NCBI GenBank assembly: GCA_013368315.1
Contig: JAACJM010000038.1
Location: 124,001-188,000, forward strand
Length of the DNA: 64,000 nt
Reading direction: 5' to 3'
Origin: Tetrapyrgos nigripes
Taxonomy: Eukaryota; Basidiomycota; Agaricomycetes; Agaricales; Campanellaceae
Part shown: positions 33,166-43,894 of the stretch, piece after piece
Numbering within the stretch: the first letter of the stretch is position 1
Layout of the letters: every line of letters begins with the position of its first letter
The notes under the pieces: model-generated
Seen by the model: only the letters and a program-made list of their open reading frames with translations
Databases searched by the model: none
Told to the model about the DNA's origin: nothing
Program-made: the position numbers and the translations under genes

Positions 33166-35776
33166 TAGGGATGTCCACTGTACTGTACACAGCCATGGTC
33201 ATAAACTTTACGGCCATATATGTCTATGGACACGCTGTAACTGTGTCATATGAAAGTGATTTCAAGTGAGGACAGTACAGCTACTGTATTTTACAGCCAG
33301 GTCATGGTTATATGGGCTGAAAAAAAAATTCTGTCTCTAAATGTAGCTATTGACATGAAGAATATAAGTTTGGTAATGTAGTGTGATAAAAGTGAGAAGG
33401 AAAATGATGCTAGATGCGATACATCATACAATGTGGATATAAGGAGTGCCTAGTGCCTATTCATCCACTGTCACATCAAGTACTGCATTCCAACGAAGTC
33501 TGATGTGATGTTTTAAAATCATCAGGGCCCAGATAGTATCTGACTGCAGGCTAGCTCAACGAAGGGAGATAGTGTCTTGTCTGCCTGAGAATACATGTTC
33601 AATGGCAATGGCAGACCCTAATAAGGCATTATCAGTATAATGGAATATAGATGATAGAAGAATCATTGATCAAATGAAAGTGTACCTGGAATTGCAAGAA
33701 GGTCTCATGCAAGTCTGTAGAGATTCGGAAACTGAGCCTGTCAAGCATACCACCATGCAATAGGATCACAACAATCAATGTCTTCAGGGGAAAGTTTGAA
33801 GTACTCTTCAAGTTCATTCCCAGCGACTCAAGCTTTCTTGTACTGAGATGTGAAGCTGCACTTCTGAAGTGACCTGGAGAGAGGGTTCAAAGTGGTGGAG
33901 GTCAAAGGTGGCACTGCTGAAGCTTGTTGAGGGACTGTGTTCACATAGTACTGTGTATAATAGTCATGTAGATTTGATTTGAACTCCTTGAGGAAAGCAA
34001 GAAGTCCTTCATTGTCTTGGTAGTCCTGCTTGAGACCAATGAAGGAAATCCAGAGGTCAAGCACTGATACAGGGGGTTTAGAATAAAATCAATTACTAGT
34101 AGGTGTGAAAGACTTACAAGAAGCCCATAAGTAGAAGGGCGACTGGTCAAACTTTGTGTAATAATCACTAAGTTTACAGTGCGCAGCAACGAGTCCTTCC
34201 TTTATTTGAGGCAAGACAGTATTTGGAAGGCTGGTAAGGATCTGCTTGATCTCAGATTGCAATTCCTAAAAGACAGAATGAGTGAAAGAAACCATGGAGT
34301 GTTCTGTATGAGACATCTCAGTGGTAGCAAGATGAAACATTTTCAACCAGTTGGAAACCAGTTGAATTGAGTCCCAGTCAGCAGATGACAGCTCATAGTC
34401 ATGAAGTGTCTCTCAATCCTTAGCAGTGAAGGAATTGATTGCAATCTGGAAATCAAGAGCATGACCTGAATATTGAGTTAGTGAGAAGTTTATAGCATGA
34501 GTGAAATTAGTATGTACGAAGCATTTGATGAGTTGATGATCATTGTGTTTTTGCATCCAGGATAAGCATTAGTGCATGCTCAGCTCTGGTTGCAAGGTGT
34601 TCAGATGTGGTACAAGCAGATGGCTTGCAGATCTGAAGAGACATAAGAATCAAGTTAGTGAATATGCATTATTGCAGAAAAAATGAAACCACCATCATCC
34701 ATCTCAGGGTCCATCTTCACAAAGAACAGTGTCCTCATCATTCACATGATCTACCTTCTGGTGCATGGTTTCTTAAGATGCCTTCAAGACATCACTGTCA
34801 GAAATTGCACCAATCATGGCCAAAAGCTGTAAAATTTTATGAGCATGCAGGTGAACTTTAGATGAACAAAGCAAACCTTCAATGCTGGCATGCAGCATAG
34901 TCATGAATACTGAGCTGAGAATATAATACCATGTTTGTTGCATTTTTGTTCAAAAGCATTGACCATGGTATTGTTATTACTTGCATTATCCATGACGAAA
35001 GCCATTATCTACAATCAGAAAGATTTAAAATTTATGAAAGGTAAACGAGAGGGAGATGTACCTTGTCTTGAATTCCATAAGATGACAGAGTATCCCAGAC
35101 AGCCTCAGACATGTTATTACCAGAATGTTCACCTATTAGTTCCTTGAAGTCAATGAGGATTTCCTCTGTGAAGAATAAAAGTTAGTTGCATAAAGTATGC
35201 AGGTCATGACAATATCACCTAGCTTTCTGTTATTCATAACATAATGCACAACGATTGCCACAAATGCATAGCCATTTGGAGATGTCCATGCATCCAGTGA
35301 GATAGACACATGGGAATCCAGCTCCTGTAAGAGATGTCACACAAAGAAACCAAACATAAAAGGTGCAAATCATACTGCAAACATTGCACTCAGAGTTTTC
35401 CATGCATCCTTACTCTGGACAGTCTGACAGCTGGGAATGTCCAATTGTGTGGACAGGTGATGTGTATATACCAGAAGATGTTTGAATTTGGGCTGTTCAA
35501 CTTCTTCAAAAGGTTGATCACACGCAACAATCCACTCAACCAGCAATTCTTCAAATTGATGTTGGTCCCATGGACCCTGGTCAGATAAGCTTAGCATCAA
35601 GAGTCAGAGTAGAAAAAAAGAATGAAAGACTCACTGCAGCTTTGGCATATTGATTTTCCAATGCTTTTTAAATATCCTCTGATGCTTTTTTGAGTTTGAC
35701 AAGATAAGAATTCACCAACTTCAGATCGAGCATCTTGTGTCCAGCAGCTATATCAATTTATTCTTGTGTTGGGGGC

Positions 35777-36467
35777 TGTAAGATCTATGCACTTTTCTGT
35801 ACTTTCCTATGGCTTTCCAGTACCCTTTTACTTTCCTGTACTTTCCTATGACTTTCTGGTACAGTCTTACTTTCCAGTACTTTCTTATGACTTTCCAGTA
35901 CAGTCTTACTTTCCAGTACTTTCCTATGACTTTCCAGTACAGTCTTAGTTTCCATTACTTTCCTATCGCTTTCCGATCTTTTCCCTTTTCCTTATTCACA
36001 CATTCATTTCCGATTTCATATCCGAGCTCCACTATTAATCTCCACAACGGATCCCATCCGGGAACCCATGATTCATTTCGGATAACTACCAGACAACTCA
36101 TATCTAATCTCCAAACCTACTCCACTTTGTTTCCACATTGTTCCACTTTGTTCTGCAGTACTCCATCCATCTCCAATAGCACCATGTGCTTTTCCTTCAT
36201 TTCCGAACCATCCCTATCTTACTCCTCTTCATTCCGATATTTTCCAAAGTAGTACTTAAGCTAGCAAGTTTGTAGTAGATAGCTTAAGTGCAAAATCGAC
36301 AAAGCTGGTCTCCTATCCTTCCTTGATGGTTCCCTAGAGCTTCCCAGTCTTTCTGACTGAAATCCCTATTTATCTTTATAAGCTCTTTCCTATCCATCCA
36401 ATCCACTCAAGACTTCCATCTGGGTCCTTGATGTTTCCTAGCATTGGGTATCCACATGGACTTGACA
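35777..36467 (+). repeat. Solo LTR, family B, inside hAT transposase gene
   Basis: Starts TGTAAGATCT and ends GGACTTGACA, with the target duplication GGGGC at 35772-35776 and 36468-36472. It carries the conserved hairpin ACTTAAGCTA...TAGCTTAAGT. Its left part is expanded by a 39-bp tandem repeat. Confidence 0.92.
35795..35960 (+). repeat. 39-bp tandem repeat in a solo LTR
   Basis: About 3-4 imperfect copies of a 39-bp unit containing ACTTTCCTATGACTTTCCAG and TACAGTCTTAC. The other family B LTRs here do not have this expansion. Confidence 0.8.
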
Positions 36468-37756
36468 GGGGCTCTGAACGCTGATGCAGTACTTCCCAAA
36501 GATGATGCATCGCTGGGAAATGGTTCTTAAGATGGCCAGTAAGTCCTAGAGGATGCAAAGTTAGAGTCCAGGAGCGTAATGCTGGAAATAATGAATCTCA
36601 CCAGTGACACAGGACTTCATACCTTTAGTGATGGTAAGGACCTTGCATTTGCTGTGAAAACACTTGAAATGTTTGTCACCTGTTGAACCTGGCTGGCCCT
36701 GTGCATAAAATTGACCTGCTCAAAAAAAGATAGATGGGGTTTGTTGTTTTATGGTGAGGCTTGTCCTATGGAAGTTGAACAAAGCATCAAATTGGAAAGA
36801 CATTTATTTACCTTCATGGGCTCTTGTGAGACTTGAGCAGACATATCTTCATCGCCTTTATCTCACTTCCACTACACGACACATTAATGTCAGTACAACA
36901 AGTGTATCAAAGCAGATGCTTTGAGGTTACCTTATGAAAGGCATCTGTTTGATGTGGAGTTGCTTCTTCATTGAGAATTTCCTCCACTGAAGCTGATTGA
37001 CAGCGCTGACAGTGAGCTGGTACTTTTCCCTTGGACTTTGTTTGCTTCCACTTTGAACCTTCAACAACTGTCTTTGAAGGAAGAGAATTCGCTAACTGAG
37101 CAGAGAGATGAGATATTTGCATTAACATTTACAAAGATTCACATACCTCCTCATTTGAAATTTCCACTTCCATCTCCGAGTCGGTGGAATCACTGAGTCC
37201 CTCAATATCTGTGAACTCTCCTCCAGAGTCATCTGGGTTGCATTCTTGAGGTTTGTGGGCTCGTTGGCGGTGGGGCTTTTGGGTTGCTTTGGAAGCCTTC
37301 TCATTGTCTGTATCTTGTTCAGCCTTGATGATTGCTTTCATTCAAGTTTTATCAACATTCCGCTTTGCTTGTCCTAAAAGAAGTTCTATTAGATTATGAA
37401 ATTTGATGAAGAATGCTGGTGCTTACCATTCGAAGGCCCTGCAATAGGACTATCCAAATTATTGCTAGTGGAATCATACCATGTCATTTCACTTGCATCT
37501 TTCAGTGAGCCGTCCTCATTCAATGCAGATGAAGCATGGTGCTATAAAGGAATAAAACACATCAGCAAATGAATTCAGACTGCAAATAATGCTGCTCATC
37601 ACCACCACATAAATGATAGCATACAATGAGATGGGACAGTGACATCATTCCAAGCTCTCTCATGGTTTGACCACTGTAGAGGGAAGTGAACCAGCCTGGT
37701 AGGTGAGTGCTGAACAAAGGCAAACCTTTGGCATGAGTTGGAACTAACTTCTGCAC

Positions 37757-38184
37757 AATAAGGTTAGTGAAAACATCTGATATTGTGGAAGAACCGTTGA
37801 CAAATAAGGGTAAATCCTAATAATCAAACATACCAAGCAGGACTGAACATGGGCTGATACCTAGAATAAATATTGTCCATGGCTGACTGTGTAGAAGGTG
37901 GTGGAAATGATCGAGTCATATATGCGACCAATCTCCACGGTGATAGCAAATATGATGGAACAAAATAATTTGGCCAAACTGAAAGTATGAAGGAAAAAGT
38001 AGATGCACTTGCAGAAATATAAGTCTTTGCCATACTCACCAAATACCAATGTGTATAGCATGAAGTACACATATAGAAGAGGAACAAGGAATGGAAGACT
38101 ATCTTTCTGTGACGTTGTAATGCAGAACATGTTGATAATCTGAGTCATAATGGTACCAGGAAGAGAAATCCAAATGCCCATTGG
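37757..38184. other. Non-coding part of the hAT element
   Basis: Sequence between the transposase and the second solo LTR. I see no recognisable coding motif. Confidence 0.4.
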
Positions 38185-38790
38185 TGTAATATCTATGCTT
38201 CTGTACATCTTTTCCGATCGTATCCAATTCTTTTCTGAACTTCTTTTTCTTTCATTTCAAACTTCATTCCCTTTCATCCCGAGCACTTTCCGATCATTCA
38301 TTTCCGATTTCATATCTGAGCTCCACTATTAATCTCCACAAATGGATCCCATCCGGGAACCTGTGATTCATTTCGGATAACTACCGGATAGCTCGTATCT
38401 CCACTTCATCTCCAATCTGTTCCACTTTGTTTCCACTTTGTTCCACAGTACTCCATCCATCTCCGATAGCACCATGTGCTTTTCCTTTATTTCCGAACCA
38501 TCCCTATCTTACTCCTCTTCATTCCGATAGTTTCCGAAGTAGTACTTAAGCTAGCAACTTTGTAGTAGATAGCTTAAGTCTAAAATCAAATTAGCTGGTC
38601 TCCTAACTTCATCCGACTTCAGACAACATAGTACCGTCTTAACAGATTCCATTCTGTGTCTTCCTTATACTTCTATCTCAGAGACTACCGGTTCTGCCTG
38701 GATTCATCTTCATCCTTTCCCAAAACCCCAATAAGACTTCCGCTCGGGTCTGACGTGTTTCCTAATGCTAGGATCTGCCTGGACTTAACA
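38185..38790 (+). repeat. Second solo LTR, family B, inside hAT element
   Basis: Starts TGTAATATCT and ends GGACTTAACA, with target duplication ATTGG at 38180-38184 and 38791-38795. It is closer to the full-length element's LTRs than the copy at 35777, with the hairpin and AAGTCTAAAAT intact. Confidence 0.94.
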
Positions 38791-38795
38791 ATTGG

Positions 38796-39691
38796 CCACA
38801 GCAATCCAAGTAGGAGAAAGATGAACCAGTGGAGGACACTATGATGCCGAGCAGCTATAATAGGCCCTGAGTTGCTGACTTTGTTGATGGTGTGCTCTGT
38901 GAGGAAAATATTCCAGTAAGTGGATGAGCACTTGGCAGTACAAATGACATACCTTTTGTAGGTTTATGAGCAAGCTGTAAACCAGGACCATTTGCCATTG
39001 TACCATGTAAAAACATGGCACAGAAACTGGGAGGGTGCTTTATTGAGGAAGCATGGATCACTTACTGCATTTTTAAGGACTTTCAGACTGGCTGTTGAAT
39101 CTTGATCAGAGTCCATAGACGTCAGCCAAAATTTCAAGCATACAGTTGTGGATAAAAGTGTAATTTTTGAGGTGTACTACTCCATTCCAAGCACTGAAAA
39201 AAAAGTGGTTACAGATAGATTTGTGTAGCTTAAGGGTTGAAGAGTCAAATGGTCTAGCCATTTGGGTACAATCCTTTTGAGATAGTCGAGACACAGGTGA
39301 TGGAGAAACTGAAAATTTTCATTATCTCCAAGCCCTGATCCACACTAGTAGGTGTTGAACCTGATATTTGAGGAGCTGACATTGGATTATTTTGAAACAT
39401 ATGTACATGGGATCAATAATGAATGGGACGCATCCAGTGTGGCTCTAGATGGAAGCAGGAAATCAATGCTAAGATTTGGTCTCACACAATTAACCAATGG
39501 GAGTCAAAATATTGATCATGTAATATTGCTGTAGGTACAGCTGTATCGCCGTATGACATTCTCTGTGCACAGGTGCAAGCTGTACCATTACCATGGTGCT
39601 AGAGGATCATCCAGATCCTGGTATGGTATGGCTTTGTAACTGTTCACACTGGCTATATGGACTGTGAATACAGCTACAGTGGACACCCCTA
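38796..39691. other. Right part of the hAT element
   Basis: Leads to the right terminal inverted repeat. A minus-strand frame (38855-39061) shows no known motif. The last 60 bp carry CAGCTACAGTGGACA, matching the left end inversely. Confidence 0.5.
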
Positions 39692-39699
39692 CTGAGCAG

Positions 39700-39906
39700 A
39701 TTGCTGCCTTACCAGATACTTAGTCATGGTGAGTGGGTATCACCATTGTTGTTGATGTCTTTCATTTTCTCAACAAGCATAAGGCAACACATGCATTCTG
39801 TCAAAAGAATTGCAACCCAGCTGAGTTTAAGGAGCTTTCAGATGGCAAAAAGTGGTGGTTTAATACCTCCATTGCAGAGCAGATGAACATTTGTGGTAAA
39901 GTATAA
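39700..39906 (+). pseudogene. KDZ-type transposase gene, continuation after hAT
   Basis: Directly after the hAT right end and its target duplication, plus-strand translation gives VVDVFHFLNKHKATHAFCQK and FKELSDGKKWWFNTSIAEQM, the segment that normally follows in KDZ transposases. This proves that 33165 and 39700 were once adjacent. Downstream coding could not be followed. Confidence 0.8.
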
Positions 39907-40985
39907 CTTTTTTTTGGATGAAATGATTATGCTTTGGAATGAGTGGAATATAGGGCAACTATCTACTAGCAGTCACAATCCAATGCATCTCCCACCTCTT
40001 TAGTGATATAGTCTCCCATTTATGTAGTTATGTTGTTTTGTATTCTCAAAATTAGAGAAAATATTGTATAAAGTTAGTTGAATCAAGAATGGTGTCAATT
40101 GAACAACAATTAGAGTGAGAGAGCACCTCTTAGATGCCCTGTGCAAGGTTTCAAAGGCATAGCTAGGCAAGGAGGAAGGGCGCGAGTGACTTTTGATTGT
40201 CAACACTTTAATAGGGAATATATAGCCATATTAAAACATAGCTATAAAGAATGTACAAATCAAGGGAAGGTGATTTTGCCCTTGGCCTTCTTGCCTTTGA
40301 GGTCACACTGAATAGCAGGGCGCTCACCAGGCAATTGTTTCACAAGTGGATACCTAAGCCTAAGGGAGCTCTGAGTGCAGCAGCTATGTTATTGAGATGG
40401 GAGCATGAGGTAACACCAGCTGAACAAAGAATGATAGTGAAGTCATTGTTAAGGTGTGGTTGAGGCTAATGCCACTCCACCAGTCATTGTTGACATCATA
40501 GAGCTGTAGTGTAGCATTGTCACCAAGACTGAGTAGTGTGAGAAGGAGCTTGTAGTGTGACACGCAAGGGTTCTTCATCATCCTAACATAACATGTTAGT
40601 TAAGAACAGTATGTTAGCTTTAACAGCACACCTTCTGACAGAACACAATATGAGAACAAGGTTGGCCATTTGTACTGTTGTTTTCAAGCCATAAAGGGGC
40701 GCAGCTGATGCTGTAATACTTTTGTATAGTACCCCAATACCTTATCCAGTAGGCTTTGTAAATGATGCGGACAATAGATATACTGGGCCAAATCTCTCCA
40801 GGGGCTCGCCTAGCCTTCCTAATTAGGAAGGCGAGTCTGGAAGCTGTTGGAATGCCGTCAGTTAGGAAGCGGCTACTTGGCATCATGACTTCAGGTTGTA
40901 AATTACGGCCTTTGTAAAATATGATCAGGGAGTGCGCTTTTGTAAAAGTCAATCACATACTTTACAAATCTAGAATATATACATC
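39907..40985. other. No gene recognised
   Basis: A minus frame at 40620-40952 (PEVMMPSSRFLTDGIPTA) looks protein-like, but I cannot name its family. A perfect 20-bp palindrome lies at 40813-40832. Confidence 0.35.
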
Positions 40986-41751
40986 TTAGTACTGCTCATC
41001 CTCTAGCTCTTTCAGCATGAGCGTGATATTGATGGCCTCCTTTTCTGTCTCCTCCTCCTCCTCATCACAACCATCATCCTCCATCACTCTGCTCTCAAAC
41101 TCTTCCCCTTCCAGCATTTCTTCCTCAGCCTTGTGTTCTTCTTCATCCTCATCCTCTTCTTCATCCAGATCTTCACAGTCAGCCTCAGCTAATTCTAATG
41201 ATTCATTTCCCATCTCCTCATCTCCAGATTCGTTCTTCTCCTCCTCCTCCTCCTCGTCTTCGTCATTTCGGCTGGTAGTGTGACTTGTGTTGAATAGATC
41301 TTCAAGGCTAAGATTTCCAGTGTCAAATTGCAGGCAGGCCCAGATGCTCTTGAACCTCTCTGCAATAGATCGGCAAACAGCTGCTTGTTGATATGCATAA
41401 GCACTCGAACCATCCAATCTTTCTCCCTCAAAGTTGGGTAAATTGGCTCTGGACTCCCATTGTTTGGCTTGCCATTCAAGGGAAACCAGGCAGCAGTGCA
41501 TCTTTTCTCAGAGAATCATTATCTCTCATGCATAGGCCTTGCACCACTCCATGCATAGCCCTTTTGTTTTTGTAAATGTGGCCGATAGGTGTAGCCAGAT
41601 TTGTAAATTGAGTTGGTCAAATGGATCGAAGCTAGATTTTTGCAGAGGGAAAGAGGAGACCAATAGGTTTGTAAGGTGGGCAGGCATCCAGAAGAAAGAG
41701 CATGAGAGTTTTAGAATGGGTAAAGGATTCAGGACAGGTGTTTTGTAAAAG

Positions 41752-42368
41752 TGTAATATCTATGCTTCTATACATCTTTCTGATCGCATCCGATTCTTTT
41801 CCGAACTTCTTTTCCTTTTATTTCGAACTTCATTCCCTTTCATCCCGAACACTTTCCAATCATTCCTTTCCGATTTCATATCCGAGCTCCACTATTAATC
41901 TCCGGGAACTCGTGATTCATTTCGGATAACTACCGGATAGCTCGTATCTAATCTCCAAAGCTACTCCACTTCATCTCCAATCCGTTCCACTTTGTTTCCA
42001 CTTTGTTTCCACTTCGTTCCGTAGTACTCCATCCATCTCCAATAACACCATGTGCTTTTCCTTCATTTCCGAACCCTTCCTATCTTACTCCTATTCATTC
42101 CGATAGTTTCTGAAGTAGTACTTAAGCTAGCAACTTTGTAGTAGATAGCTTAAGTCTAAAATCGAATTAGCTGGTCTCCTAACTTCATCCGACTTCAGAC
42201 AACAAAGTACCATCTTAACGGATTCCATTCCGTGTCTTCCCTATACTTCATTTCCAGAAGACTACCGGTTCCGCCCGGGTCCATCTTCATCCTTTCCTAA
42301 AAACTCCAACAAGACTTCCGCTCGGGTCCGACGTGTTTCCTAACGCTAGGATCCGCCTGGACTTAACA
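41752..42368 (+). repeat. 5' LTR of family B element
   Basis: TGTAATATCT...GGACTTAACA, 617 bp. It lacks 17 bp (the ACACACGGATCCCATCC region) that are present in the 3' LTR. It carries the hairpin ACTTAAGCTA/TAGCTTAAGT and the 11-mer AAGTCTAAAAT (42152-42162), the predicted RNA 5' end. Confidence 0.95.
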
Positions 42369-42370
42369 GT

Positions 42371-42381
42371 ATTTTAGACTT
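42371..42381 (+). promoter_or_regulatory. Self-primer-type primer binding site, family B
   Basis: ATTTTAGACTT, two bases after the LTR, is the exact reverse complement of AAGTCTAAAAT at 42152-42162 in the LTR, directly after the conserved hairpin. This fits Tf1-like self-priming instead of tRNA priming. Confidence 0.75.
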
Positions 42382-42398
42382 CTCTCTTGTTGTCTACA

Positions 42399-43862
42399 AT
42401 GTCCCAACGTTCTCAACCACAAACTCCTCCCCCGACATCAAACCTTACGGTTCCGGTGACTCCATTCAAAAACACTTATTATTCCAACCTCTTCCGTAAC
42501 GTTCAAATTCGCCAACACAGACGTTCCGGCAGTATTTTCGCACACCCGAGCCCAACCAAACCCCACACGAGTCCGTTTAAGGAATTCCTCGATAGCTGGG
42601 ACGGCCCGGAGCCAGGAGACTCCGGAACCCTTACACAAACCCAAAGTCATTCATATGTCCAACAGCAAACTCAAGGATCCTCTCGAGCAGGACCCTCGCG
42701 TACAACCACCAATCCCGATGACGGCCGTGGTCCCCCAGTGGGCCAGCGTTATGGTCAGGGAGATGACGGGGATGACAATGAACAACATCAGGGTGGTGGA
42801 GGAGGCAGATCTGACGATGGTGGCGGAGGACCACCGGATGATGGACCTCCGGGAGATGGTGGTTCTGACGGTTCCGACAGCAACAGCGATGATGACGAAG
42901 AAAGGAGGCAGTTCATTACCGCTCTCCAAAATTTCAATGAGATCATCAGAAAAGTTACACCTGGTCACAGTGAAAAGACGGAAGTGAAGAAACCCGACGT
43001 TTTCGATGGGTCGGATCCGAAGAAGCTCCGTTCGTTCCTGATCCAGATCCAGATCAATCTCCAGAACCGTCCAAAGGCATACGCGACTAATGCTGCAAAA
43101 ATCAGTTTCACTCTTTCCTATCTCTCCGGCACTGCACTCGACTTCTTTGAACCGGAAATCCTTAACCTGGATCCCGAGGAACCTGCTCCATGGACCCTTG
43201 ACTTTGGTATTTTCGTCAAGGAGCTGAAGGATAACTTCGGGGTTTTCGATGAGGTCGGAGATGCTGAGGACCGATTGGAGGCCCTATTCATGAAGGATTC
43301 CAATCGGGCCGCGAAATACTGTGTCAAGTTCCAACAACTTGCTTCGCAGGTCGCTTGGGATGAGAATTCTTTGCGACACTTTTTCCAAAAGGGTTTGGCT
43401 CCACGAATCAAGGATGCCCTTGCTCTAGTCTATGAGGAAACGAACCTTCCCCATCTCAAATCCCCGGTTCTCCGAATCGATTCCTGTTACTGGCGTCGCC
43501 AAACTGAAAAGAAACGGGAAGAAGAGAGCGGAGGAAAAGGGAATTCCAGGGGAAAAGGCTCGGGAGGTAATAGTTCCAGATCCGGCTCCGGAAAGTCCTC
43601 AAACTCTGGTAAAGGTGGGAAATCCAGAAATTCTTCCAATTCCTCCAATTCCAATTATAATTCCAACTCTAATTCATCCTCGTCGTCTTCGTTCCCTTCC
43701 AGTCAGAAGAAACCCTGGGCTAACAAGCTCAGAAAGGACAGAAAGCTATCCCAGGACGAAAGGGACCGCCACAAGAAGAACAATCTTTGTATGTTCTGTG
43801 GCGGGAAGCATGCGACGGATGACTGTAACAAGTGGAAGGTGGCGAATGAAGCTCGCGGCTGA
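42399..43862 (+). CDS. Family B gag
   Basis: 487 aa from the ATG at 42399. A Pro/Ser/Thr- and Gly/Asp-rich N-terminal region is followed by the capsid-like part (VFDGSDPKKLRSFLIQIQIN, TLSYLSGTALDFFEPE, KYCVKFQQLASQVAW). A Ser/Asn/Gly-rich linker leads to a knuckle CMFCGGKHATDDC, which has CX2CX3HX4C spacing, one residue shorter than the usual CX2CX4HX4C. The same short spacing occurs in the copy at 63530. A TGA ends the frame at 43860-43862; beyond it the frame runs on to TAG at 43935. The TGA is shared with the right-edge copy. Confidence 0.92.
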   Translation: MSQRSQPQTPPPTSNLTVPVTPFKNTYYSNLFRNVQIRQHRRSGSIFAHPSPTKPHTSPFKEFLDSWDGPEPGDSGTLTQTQSHSYVQQQTQGSSRAGPSRTTTNPDDGRGPPVGQRYGQGDDGDDNEQHQGGGGGRSDDGGGGPPDDGPPGDGGSDGSDSNSDDDEERRQFITALQNFNEIIRKVTPGHSEKTEVKKPDVFDGSDPKKLRSFLIQIQINLQNRPKAYATNAAKISFTLSYLSGTALDFFEPEILNLDPEEPAPWTLDFGIFVKELKDNFGVFDEVGDAEDRLEALFMKDSNRAAKYCVKFQQLASQVAWDENSLRHFFQKGLAPRIKDALALVYEETNLPHLKSPVLRIDSCYWRRQTEKKREEESGGKGNSRGKGSGGNSSRSGSGKSSNSGKGGKSRNSSNSSNSNYNSNSNSSSSSSFPSSQKKPWANKLRKDRKLSQDERDRHKKNNLCMFCGGKHATDDCNKWKVANEARG

Positions 43863-43894
43863 GCCACAAACACGGAAAACACCTCGTCCGGTAG

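Larger units (their letters stand above)
33457..37559 (-). pseudogene. hAT transposase, split by a solo LTR and by TGA codons
   Basis: Minus-strand exons show a BED-like zinc region (HFKCFHSKCKVLTITKGMK, LTGHLKNHFPAMHHL; about 36500-36680). The RNase H-like core follows with VSISLDAWTSPNGYAFVAI, EEILIDFKELIGEHSGNN and MAFVMDNASNNNTMV (about 34960-35330). The hATC dimerisation part comes last (YFKLSPEDIDCCDPIAWWYA, AIEHVFSGRQDTISL; about 33490-33800). In-frame TGA codons at 33741-33743, 33705-33707 and 33556-33558 fall where an Arg is expected, fitting CGA to TGA. A 691-bp solo LTR lies between the BED region and the core. The start codon is unclear; another TGA lies near 37340. Transposase is probably inactive. 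Confidence 0.85.
33166..39691 (-). mobile_element. hAT DNA transposon inserted in the KDZ gene
   Basis: A 6,526-bp element with terminal inverted repeats TAGGGATGTCCACTGTA (33166 onward) and the inverse TACAGTGGACACCCCTA ending at 39691. The 8-bp target duplication CTGAGCAG lies at 33158-33165 and 39692-39699, the length expected for hAT. It encodes a minus-strand transposase and is itself interrupted by two family B solo LTRs. Confidence 0.93.

Noticed and set aside
33155..33170. hAT ends first read as CAGTAGGG
   Set aside because: With CAG in the inverted repeat no 8-bp duplication fits. Starting the repeat at TAGGG gives the perfect duplication CTGAGCAG on both sides.
41017..41283. Plus-strand Ser-rich frame
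   Set aside because: It is the complement of the Glu/Asp-rich tail of the minus-strand KDZ gene.
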